Of a stretch of 64,000 bases of DNA, positions 14,101 through 26,100 are shown piece by piece. The stretch is from positions 30,868,926 through 30,932,925 of the forward strand of contig CAIIXF020000002.1 in assembly GCA_903813345.2 (NCBI GenBank), written 5' to 3'. Position numbers and translations under genes: made by a program. The notes beneath the pieces were generated by a model. It searched no databases and was not told the origin of the DNA. It saw only the letters and a program-made list of their open reading frames with translations. Each line of letters opens with the position of its first letter. Within the stretch, counting starts at the first letter, position 1. The stretch comes from Owenia fusiformis. Taxonomy: Eukaryota > Annelida > Polychaeta > Sabellida > Oweniidae.

Positions 14101-17100
14101 ACTATATGTACAAACACTTGAAATAAAAATAAAATATGAAAATGAAATAACATACAATAAAAAATTTAACTTACACTTACACGTTCGAGAAATAGAAGGA
14201 AACGGTCCTTTGGATCGTCTTATTAATACGTTAATAGTACATAAAGGTATATTTATCCTAATACACGTAACGTACAATACCTTTCAGTTGTAAATGTAAT
14301 GGGCATGCCGGTAAGTGTGTTAATAGTACAGAGCAGGGCCTTGAGGGGCAACTAGTTTGTAGTTGTGAACACAACACAACGGGGCCAGACTGTGGAGAGT
14401 GTCTCCCCTTCTACAACAACAAGCCATGGAAGAGAGCAACTGACACAGATGGCAACGCGTGTGAAGGTAAATGCCAAAGCATTGACTTATGTAGGTACAT
14501 TGAAACCTGCTTATCCAAACACCTCCCTGATCTCAATATGAGCACCTTTTCGGTTCAAGGTTTTCATATTAAGAAAACCTTGAAACGTGAACACCTACTT
14601 TTGCATGTCCAAGAGGCTTTCTGAATAGACAAGTTTAACTTTTACTGTATGTTCAAATACTTAGTATTTTTCATTGTAGATAGTAATTCAAAGACTACAT
14701 CTAGTAGTGTTTGCAATTGACAAGACATTCTGTGCACATCCTCAAGTACTGTACTAATAGCCATAATCCAATAATGCAAAAGTGAATACCGATCTGTGAA
14801 TTTACCTCTGAGCAATGTAAGTCGTTATCAATCTTGATAAAATATTTTCTCTCCGCTGATAGCATGTAACTGTAATGGCAAATCCGACCGTTGCTATTTT
14901 GATCAAAGTCTCTTTGAGGCCAGTGGTGAAGGTGGCCATTGCTTGAACTGCAGAGAGAACACAACTGGACCACATTGTGAGAATTGCAAGGAGAACTACT
15001 ATTTAAGTCAAGAAGGGCGCTGTGAAAACTGTGCTTGTAATTCAACAGGTAAGGTTTGCATTAATATAATACGTATACTATTACATCACAAAAGCATTGG
15101 TGCTGATCATATACTGTGTAAACAGACGTTGTGGCAGCACTTTGAACCCCCTTTACTAAGATAACATGTGTTACGCGGAATATGGCATATATTCATGGTT
15201 GCGCGGTATTTGTGACACGAGTGAATATGCCATACTCACCTGCATTGTATGGCATATTCGGCAGCACTTTGAACTCCCTTTACTAAGATGACGTGTGTTA
15301 CGCGGAATATGGCATATATTCATGGTTGCGCGGTATTTGTGATACGAGTGAATATGCCATAGTCACCTACATTAAATGGCATATTCGGCAAGTGAGTATG
15401 GTATATTCTGCAGTGAATATGCGATACATTGATTTCAGTGAATACCCGATACTAAGTTGCGGAATATGCCATACTCACTTGCGGAATATATGCCATATAC
15501 CGCAGGTGAGTATGATAAGTACCGCAAATGAAAACGTGATACAGAAAGCCATAATTTGATTGGTTATGAGAATTGACTCTAAATGTAAAACTACGCAGGA
15601 TTACCATTAAATTTAGTGCTTCGAGTACTAATATATGAATCCTTGATTTATTGAGTACGTTTATGACGTGAGATTGCTGAGTGGTACTTCTGCATTAGTT
15701 GATATATTCAACGCACTGAACTGTTGATTCAGCAATCATTATAATAATTCATAAACTTTTACCCGTTAAATCTAGTTCATTCAATCGATGCAATTGCGTA
15801 CTTCCGTATCACGTTCTCATTGGTTAGTGAGTATGCCATATACCGCAAGTGAATCTGTCATACACCGCAAGTGATAATGCCATATTCGTTGCGGAATATG
15901 ACATATATTTGTATCGTGTCTACAGTATAACAACGTGTTTCTAGGTTCAGAAAATCTACAGTGTGACAGAACAGGGCAGTGTCGCTGTAAACCTGGGGTA
16001 GAAGGCAAAAAATGTGACCGTTGCTCGGCGAATTACTATGGATTTAGCAGTACCGGCTGCAAGTAAATGATGACATTTTTAATATTTTACTTGGCCAATT
16101 CCAGCATCAAGCAAATGTTTCCCTTACAATGCTAACAAAAACAATTCCTATCACGTCTACACCCTCTAAAGCTAAACGTTTTGTCAACATAGCTTAATGT
16201 ATATAATATTTTAGGGTGTTCCACTTTTCAACTTTTTTCGGATCAATATGGAGTTTTACCCAGTTGGTCCTCTGGTAAAGGAAACCATGCAAGCACAAGC
16301 AATTTCAGCCAAATCCGAATTCTTATCGCGAATAGGAGTATTATGGTATCATTTCACTGATTCGTGCCTTAAAATTCAAAACGCCTGCCGAGAGCAGGAG
16401 TTCGCTATTGTTTAGAGATCTCTTCAAAGTATTGTTACATTATACTAAATATTGTATTGTCTTTACGATTTGTGCCTTTGAAACTCCTAAACTCTAAACG
16501 AATGCATGTCTTTTAATATATCTTCCAATTCCGATTTTTTGTCAATTCAAAGACATTTCAACTCAGAGTTCAAATAATGATTCGGGATTAATTAGGGTAG
16601 CGAGAGGCCGAATACATCAATTTGTGATTTGATTAACGGAGTAATGTTGACATTTAAGAAAGTGCATGTAATTATCATTAAATTGTCCAATTACCTTCAA
16701 TATTTACCTTTGTTTCAGGGAATGTGCTTGCTTGCGCAATGGCAGTCTCGACGTCGAGAAGCCCTGTCATCCTGATTTTGGAACCTGTCATTGCGACGAA
16801 TTTGCTAACGGTAAATAATACAGAATGATGCATTTGATAACCCTGTCTGGTTGCTTGAAATATTACCTTGTATTTACTTTGTAAATCATCAAAATATATT
16901 AATATAATCATTTCCTTTAATGTATGTTTGCATCTTTATTTCCAACATGCCATAAGAGTGCGTTGACGCTTGTAAGGCCTATGTATAATTGTATTTTAAA
17001 AGAACGTAAGAAAATATTCTCAGATAAGTTTATTATATGCGTTTGATTGAAGCAATGCAGAATCTTTATATTATGAATAAGATAAGTCACATACATTGCT

Positions 17101-20100
17101 TGCTGTGATGATAATAGCCGACCTACGTCAAAAGATGTAAATCATTTATTTATGTTTAGGATTAAGTGCTAGGCAAAATGACGTTATCATTGAATTTATC
17201 ATTAACCTTACTTGATGATTTATTTTAAGACAGATATACTTGTACTGTGGTCACTCTCCACAGGACAATTCTAGAACATACCTATATCTTATCTCTCTTT
17301 ATCTATTATGGTTTTCATAATGTGTAATGATAACAAAGGATTAATCAGTATCAGGGCTAATATTTAAGTCGATGCTGCTTTTAAGTGTTCATTCTACCAA
17401 CGTTAACTTAGAAGGTGGTTTAAACAGCTAAACATTGAAGAACAACAATTTAGGACTTGATTTTCTATACTTATCTATACTGGAGAACTCGAAATAAACC
17501 CTTGAACTGCTTTGTGAACTAAAAACAGCAAAGAAACATTAACATTTTCCTCAGAAATTGACAGGTTCTTTTCGAGATCAGCTAGATTAACATATACACT
17601 ATGGGCCGAGGGTGCTATACGCCATTGGGGGGAATGGAAGGGGGTATTATTGCAACCTTTTCGACGGCTCTACAGTTTGTTATCAGGTGTATCTTCATGA
17701 ATGATTGGGCAACTATTAAATCAACTAATCCAACCAACGGTTCGGTAGTGCAAGAGCAAAGAATGGGAATATTCTATATGTGTAACCAAATTGGAGAAGG
17801 TGCAAGAGTATGCCAGTCGACTGTAAACATGGATTTCCCTCATGCGTATAAAGCAGCAGGTGCAATGGCTATCGTTTCCTGCGTATTTTTGGGTGTCAGC
17901 TTCATCGCTTTCATAATCGGTTACGGAGCACTGTATAAAAACCCGGGCATCCTCAACGGCAAGTTCTTTGCCTTTCTTGCGGTTGCAGTGTGGATATCAA
18001 CCTTTTGCAACATTTTGAGCTACACCATATTCGGTACTTACATCGAAACTGCCTTTTATCACGTCAGACCATCTGACAGCTCGTCGCTATTTCTAGGCGG
18101 GTTTTACCAAATGGTGGGCAGTTCGGTATGCAGTTTGACAGTAGCCATTTTGCTCAGCTGTGTTCCCGGGGTAATGGCAAGAATGCGTGGACAGGGAAAC
18201 ATCTGGTCGAATGGAAAAACAAACCACGCTGTTGAACTGGAAGCCAAGTAATGATCACCTAATAATAATAATAAAGAAACGCCAACCTGGGTTATTCTGT
18301 CAACGACATGAAGAGAATTGAAAAACATTAAAGGCAATACCCCCAACATATTCCCTGACTTTTTTTGCTGGCTTAGAACATGAACAATCTGAGGACACTC
18401 ATAGAACTTCCTACAAACCTGCTTATGGAAGGACCAAAATTTGGGTTTTTAGCCTTTATTTTAGCTTGTGACAGGTACTCAAACGTTTGTTACGACCCAG
18501 GTGATATGGCAACGAGGTTGAAGCTTCGTCGTTCTTTTATAGGTTAAACATCTAGCTAGGGATAATTAATTTCAATGGTTAAAGAAGGATTCAAAATTAC
18601 AAAGACTTATTTCCACAAAGCGTACATTGAGTTCAATATATGCCGTATATGCAAAATATACTAAATGATCCGATATTCGCTTTATCGGCTGATAAACAAC
18701 ATTAGTCGTAAATGCAGCTAATGAACGATTTGAGTCGCATATGGGGTTGATTTTCTGAAAAAGATCACAAGAGCCCAATAAGAACAGAAACATCACTGGC
18801 TGCTGTTGGGATGAAGAATGGTTGCAGTAATTTGACGTGATAAAATTAAATATCAAAGTCTACATACATTCAACAGCAATAGGGCAGATAACACATTTTC
18901 AAAGATGATAAACTGATGACGATAGTATTTAGTACTGATGAACTCTTAAAGTACACCAATCAAATACACTCTAATATTATAAATAAATATATGAAGAAAT
19001 GAATAAATACAAAATAAGCACAGTGAAATAAGTGAGAACTGCATAATGGGCCCAGAAGGTCCATATTTGTCATTATATGGAGATAAATATTTTTAGTATT
19101 TCAAGAAATTCTAAAATATTTTTGATGCAGTGTTCCCGAAACTGTATGAATAAATCTTCAAGGGTTTCATTATAAGAAAGTCTATCATACACATCGTCCC
19201 CTTATTTCCACATTGTCATAATTGCATTTTTGCTGATATTGAGAAATCAGGAGTTGAAGATTTAGGGCTTCATAACTTATGAGTAGTAATTTTTAGAAAC
19301 TTCTTTTTTTAATATGTAAGCCCTTGCAGAGCAAAAATCACCGATGAACAATTAATAAAACACATCTTTTTATGGGTTCTTGTTTTTTAAATAACAAAAT
19401 AACCCTGAAAACTGAATTTTTATTCACTTCCATTTTGTTATTGTCTGTATAACATTAGTCTGCCCATCTAATTATACAGAATATTACTCATGTTCCATTT
19501 TGACTGGTAAAGGTATAACAGGTCCGAAATTGATAAAGAGATCGAGTCTCCTAAAAACACAATTAAAGTAACCCCCTGATTTTTTCATGTTATTTGATGT
19601 ACAACAAGTTCTTTTGTTTGTACTACATGTAGAGTGTCATGATTTATGATCTCCTTTGATAATCACCTACAAAGTATACTAGTAAGTGATTGCCCCATTA
19701 TATCCACATTGTTATAACTATTAGTCACATGATCATAACTATAAGTCACATGATCAAAATTATGTAATCTGATTGGCTCTGCTGCGGATATGACAAGGTG
19801 GGCCTAAAGTTTTTTCCTAAATTTGCCCTAATAACAATATGGCACTGAATATCTCCATGGTATTTTAGCGCTAATTGAATACTCATTTCAGTAAATATTA
19901 GTACTAAATGAGCACTTCTGGACATAAGTACTGATTTATTGCATGTTTTAGTACTAAATTAGTACTCCTATGATGAGTGATTAAATAGTGAATTTCATTC
20001 TTGATTTTTCATTACTCAATGAGCACTCATACTATGAGCACTAATTAAGTGCATGTTTTAGTACTAAATTAATACACATATCATGAGTGATGAAATAGCA

Positions 20101-23100
20101 CTGATTTCATTGAATTTCCATTGCTCAATGAGCACTCATACCATAAGTAACTAATTTATTGCACATGTATCATGAGTGATGAAATTAAAATGTTGATAGA
20201 CTTTTTAAATTGATGAAGTAAAATACATTTAATAAATTACATTATAATTACATGAAAATATGGATAAATATATCATTGAACATTTCAAAAAATTATCAGC
20301 CCTGTAGCTATTTCATGGAACAGTATGAAGCTAAGAAACAAAATGATAGACACCATATTGATCTATTCTTGAAAAAGTGAACATAAATATACACTGCTTC
20401 ATTACTAGGAGTAAGTTAAACATTAAGATGTGTATATTATAAACTATAAAACTTGGTGGTAAATAAGTCAAGTGAATATGTGTAACAGTTCATAAAAATA
20501 AAAATAAAATGAAAAAAAACATGTGACTGGATCCCAGCAAGAATGTCACTGGTCCACTGGCCCACTGTCATGAGCACTCATGCCACAAATTATAATTTAG
20601 CACTAATATTGTACTAATTGAGTAATCAGCATACCTTGTTGAAATGAATGTGAATTAATCATGAATATTCAACGGAAATTCTTGAAATATTAATTAATTG
20701 TATATTCATGAAATATTCATCACTTATGTATTCATTATATTGCATTCCTTAAAATTCTTGAAATCTTCTCCAAGTTTGGCCTCATATTTCTTGAAGTATT
20801 CATCAACTGTTTATTCGTGAAATATTCATTACTTGTATATTAATGAAATATTCATGATATTTTATTCCTCAATATTCTTGAAATCTTCTCCAGGTGAAGC
20901 CTTATATTAACATGCTCCATCTTGTATGAGTACTTGTATCTACAACTATTTTTGAGGTTATGGGTATTGGCTATCAATTTCTAATTTTTTCTTCAACAAG
21001 TATTGTAATAATTTCAGTATGAATGAAATGTCCCTTGGTCTTCTGGTCTTGGATTGTGATATTTGTTCTTGAATGGTGGGGGAAAGGGGGTATTAGACAT
21101 TGTTTCTTTTCACGTTAGATCATGGTTTTGGGCTATATGGGGTTTGTTTTCCTTGACTGGTATGTACTAAGAGTTTGCTTTTTCTTGCTAAGTTCCATTA
21201 CAACTTTTAGTCCTTTCCCCTTTGGCACAAGTGCTTATATATTCATGAAATATTCATTATATTCTATTCCTCAATATTCTTGAAACCTTTTCAAGGCGAA
21301 GCCACATATTTCTTCATTAACTGTTTATCCTTTTGAATCATTATTTGTCTTGGAATGCTCATCAATTGTACAGGGCGTATAAAAAACCGCAACAAGTATT
21401 TATCTCGTAAAATCACACAAGAACACAAATGTGTACAAAATGTCCCCACCTATGGGTGATCCCATCAAATGGTTATCCTAAAAATGAGTAGACAAGACTT
21501 TAACGACACAATTTGAGGATGGAAAATCCAATATGGCCACCTTAAAATTTACCCAGAATGCCCAAAAATTAGTCAGTTCTAGATTTTCATACTAAGAAGC
21601 ACCCCTGAAAATTTGAAATTGATCCGTCACACAGTTAACCAGAAAACATGTAAACAAGACTTTACAGACAAGATTTGAGGACCGAAAATCCAAAATGGCT
21701 GCCTTGACATTTATCCAGAATGCCAAAAAACTAATGTGTTCTAGATTTTCATACTAAGAATCATCCCTGAAAATTTGAAATTGATCTACCAAACGGTTCA
21801 CCTGGAAATGCGTAGACAAAACTTTACAAACAAGATTTTAGGACAGAAAATCCAAAATGGCTGCCTTGACATTTACCCAGAATGCCCAAAAACTAATCAG
21901 ATCTAGATTTTCATACTAAGAATCATCCCTGAAAATTTGAAATTGATCTATCTAACGGTTCACCTAAAAACGCGTAGACAAGACTTTACGGGCAAGATTT
22001 TAAGACGGAAAATCCAAAATGGCTGCCTTGACATTTATCCTGAATGCATAAAAACTAATGAGATCTAGATTTTCATACTAAGAATCATCCCTGAAAATTT
22101 GAAATTGATCTACCAAACAGTTCACCTGGAAATGTGTAGACAATACTTTACAGACAAGATTTTAGGACAGAAAATCCAAAATGGCTGCCTTGACATTTAC
22201 CCAGAATGCCCAAAAACTAATCAGATCTAGATTTTCATACTAAGAATCATCCCTGAAAACTTGAAATTGATCTACCAAACGGTTCACCTAAAAACGCGTA
22301 GACAAGACTTTACGGGCAAGATTTTAAGACGGAAAATCCAAAATGGCTGCCTTGACATTTATCCAGAATGCATAAAAACTAATGAGATCTAGATTTTCAT
22401 ACTGAGAATCATCTCTGAAAATTTCAAATTGATCTACCAAACGGTTCACCTGGAAATGCGTAGACAAGACTTTACAGACAAGATTTGAGGACTGAAAATC
22501 CAAAATGGCTGCCTTGACATTTACCCAGAATGCCCAAAAACTAATCAGATCTAGATTTTCATACTGAGAATCATCCCTGAAAATTTGGAATTGATCTACC
22601 AAACGGTTCACCTGAAAATGCGTAGACAAGACTTTACTGACAAGATTTTAGGATGGAAAATCCAAAATGGCTGCCTTGACATTTACCCAGAATGCCCAAA
22701 AACTAATCAGATCTAGATTTTCATACTAAGAATCATCCCTGAAAATTTGAAATTGATCCACCAAATGGTTCACCTGAAAACGTGTAGACAAGACTGTACA
22801 CACGAGATTTTAGGACCGAAAAATCCAAAATGGCCGACAATAAAAAAGTGATTATGAGTTTTTGCTAATTTCTTTCAACAAAATTATCACATATAACTAC
22901 TGTTAACAATAACATAGGCTTTTACAACAAATTATAAAGCTACTAAATAGTTTAAGTATGAAAACTGAATAACACCATTCAATATGATACAAAGTATTAT
23001 CGTGCGCTAACTTTTCTTAAAACATTCAAAATGGCTGACATGACTGAGCTTACAGGTCCAAAACCTAATCAGATCTAGAATGAAGTGAGCTGAACAAGAT

Positions 23101-26100
23101 GTTAAAGTTTTAAAAGCAACTGTGAAGCCGTTTTTCTTAAAGTTTGCAGACAAGGATTTTAGCATTTGACTTCAAAATGGCTGACAGGAAGTTGGTATCG
23201 AGTTAATTTTTTTTCATCCACATCTGTATGCACTCATAAGTTATCCCTGAAAATTTGAAGGTGATATCTGTAGCGGTTTTGGAGAAAACTCCCGGACGTA
23301 CGGACAGACGGACAGAAAGACGGACAGACAGACGGACGGACGCGCCTAGGCCGACAATATGGCCCCACACTATGTGGTGGGGACATAAAAACTAGTGATG
23401 ACTACATAAATTTCATCCAATGTACCATAAAGCCACGTCTCTCCTCTTCGCAATCATCCAAATGTGGTAATAGTTGGGTGAGAAATCCTTCCATTTGCAC
23501 AGTGGGTCAAAATCGGCTCTGCGCCAAGTTTTAGATATTGCAAAAATCAGTGCAAGGGCTAAGTGCCAATGTAAGTTCCCCTGACTTGAATTGTTGTGAC
23601 TTTTTCTTTTGGACCTATCTCAGGAGCATCTGTACTCACAATTCCTCCACCAAATATTGCAAAACCTCGAGAAAGAATTGCCTATGGGCTGATTTTCTCT
23701 GCTTTAATCCACATATGACTCAGGGCTGAACGATGCATGACATGGACAGATGTGCAAGGGAGTGGTGGCAATTTGGAGGGGTTATATAGGATGTATTCTT
23801 TCAAGAGTATGAGTATGAACACTATACTGTCTATGTCACACCTGTCACACCTTCTTCCTATAGCCCATATGCGCCTTGTACTGATTTTTGCAATGTTTAA
23901 AACTTGGGTCTGAGCTGAATTTTGCCCCACTTTGCAAAATTAATGATTATTCGGCCAGCCATGACTCCATGTGAATGAATGATATTCCATTGCAAAGAGC
24001 AGTAGTTTGGCTTTTTGGTACATTGAATGAAAAGGATGCAGTCAGCATTGGTTTTATGTTTTCTTCCAACATCGCATCGGGCTCTGTACACTAACTTTTG
24101 TGATGTTTATAACTTGGCCCCAAACTAATTTTGGCCCACTTTGCAAATGGAATGATTTCTCACTCAAACATGACCATATATCCATGAATGATATATCATT
24201 GTAAAGAGGAGACACGTGGCTTTATGGTACATTGAATGAAATCAATGCTGTTATCACTGGTTTTGTGCTTTTTCGAGATAAAAATCTGTTGCCTTTTTTT
24301 GATACGCACTGTATATTCATAAATTATTCATGATATAATATTATCAATCGTTCATCCATTAAACATTCACAATATTATTCATCAATTATTAATGAAAGAA
24401 GAATTAATATACATGATCTATTCATGAATATTACTGAAATACAAATTGGACTCATTATAATTCTTGAAGTGTGAATAAAAGTTGAATACCACTAGTCATC
24501 CTATCCATTCAGTTGATATCATAAACTAGGTCAACTTTTGTCTAGTCAGATAAAATTAAAATGGCTCGTGTCCAAATCTTCAGATCTTGAAACATCTCCT
24601 CTCTAGGTGGAAATACTGTAGCTATCTAATTATTGTTCTAAACAAAAAGACATGTGTTACCTACCTTTTGGCATATGTTCCTGTTTCTCTCTTTTCCTTT
24701 TTAACAAGAGCTTCAATCTAATTTTTTACTTATATGTTTTTCCCGCCTAAAATAATAATTTCCTGACTCATTTATGAGGATTTGCAAGAATGTAAAGACT
24801 TCTTCATAATTCTTCATTTATTCATCGGTAAATATTCATGAAAATTTTATTCATCACAATTCTTCAACTTTTCAAGAATAAAAATATATGGGATTATTCA
24901 TGATGCATGAATATTCAAGAATTATTCAGGAATATGTCATGAATATTATTTCAACAAGGTATCCCCTGTGTATTTTTAACTAAATCTGGCAACATTAACG
25001 CCGATGAACATTTCATTTTTCATAACACATTTTAGAAAGAAATATGGAAAAAATATTTACAAAATCACCAAATTTTGGAGGAAAAATAATCAACAATAGA
25101 ACATAAGTTTCAGTATTTATTTGAGAATATGCCTCTATAAATATATTAACAAATTGAGTCTCAACGATTAAGTATTTATGAATTTGGGTTGGGCTGTATT
25201 TCACGATTACTTTTATTTTGTATTGTATTGTATTATATTAAAAATGTACCCTAAAAACAACTATAATCCACTCCAGGGGTAGCACTTGTCCGGTAAATGT
25301 TTCATGTTTGTTTTTTAAAATCACACAGAAAGACTTCCAATGTACAGTGACAATTTGTATCCACGGCACATCTTGGTCACCAATCCTGAATGAAGGCTGT
25401 AAATGGTGTTTGAAAGTGGCAATTTTAAAAACGCACATGAGATTGTTCTTCGTATAGCACATTCTGCATTGGGTGTTTTTGTTGTACAAAAACTGTCAAC
25501 TCTACTTCTCTCTTTTTCACAAGTTACGTGCGATATGTTATGGATTATGGTTACGAATTTGGTTGCAAATGAACGTTGACCCTTTGAATTGCCTATGGAC
25601 TTTTAGCATTGGTACTTTTCTTTACAGTTTTTGGTCCCCTCCCTTTGGCACTTGTGCTAAGATATTCATCATCAAAAGAGCCCTACACTAATATGATACC
25701 TATCATACATATTAAAGTTTCCTTCTTTTCGTTATGGAAGTAGGAATACAATCAACATGTCATCAATGAACAAATGTGCCAGCTGAGGGTTTTAATAGCG
25801 TTTTGGTGCAGTTGTTGAAGGCATGTAAGATTTAGATGGTGTTTTACGAAGAAAGCATTTACTAACTCCATTATATACATACCATTACCAAACATCGATC
25901 AGAACCAGTGAGACAAATGTTGCAATGGTTTAGAAAGGGTAGCATTTCCTTATTGTTTTGTGATAACATCGTTTTGATTTTTTTGTTCAGTTTCATTTAT
26001 TTTGAACCTATGTATTTGCATTTCTTTTGAAGGAACTGGTTCAAACGATTGTAGGAAAAACAATGAATTGAAGAAGTTGCAAGCATTCAATTCAGCTATT

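Larger units (their letters stand above)
21440..23386. mobile_element. Inner element of the nest with 162-bp tandem array
   Basis: The left end ATGTCCCCACC (21440-21450) is exactly complementary to the right end GGTGGGGACAT (23376-23386). Between them lie a tandem array, a spacer with more AAAATGGCTG words, and a GGAC/AGAC microsatellite near the right end. Confidence 0.7.
21369..24313. mobile_element. Middle element of the nest (MITE-like, TACAGGG ends)
   Basis: The left end (TACAGGGCGTAT, then CCGCAACA and TTTATCTCG) and the right end (complement TACAGTGCGTAT, then GGCAACA and TTTATCTCG) match over about 45 bases with indels. Related right-end sequences recur at about 28785-29157 and 33000-33270, so this is a dispersed family. 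TA dinucleotides flank both ends, as for Tc1/mariner-type insertions. Confidence 0.7.
20631..24962. mobile_element. Outer element of a three-level nest (terminal inverted repeats, 4.3 kb)
   Basis: The ends carry a perfect 15-base inverted repeat, ATACCTTGTTGAAAT (20631-20645) and ATTTCAACAAGGTAT (24948-24962). Inside them are AT-rich arms full of ATTCATGAAATATTCAT-like words (20640-21365 and 24315-24945). Between the arms sits a second inverted-repeat element, which itself contains a third. No transposase gene was found. Confidence 0.7.

Noticed and set aside
22324-22629. 101-codon open frame on the minus strand with internal repeats
   Set aside because: It is a by-product of the 162-bp tandem array; other units of the same array contain stops and no splice or start context supports translation.
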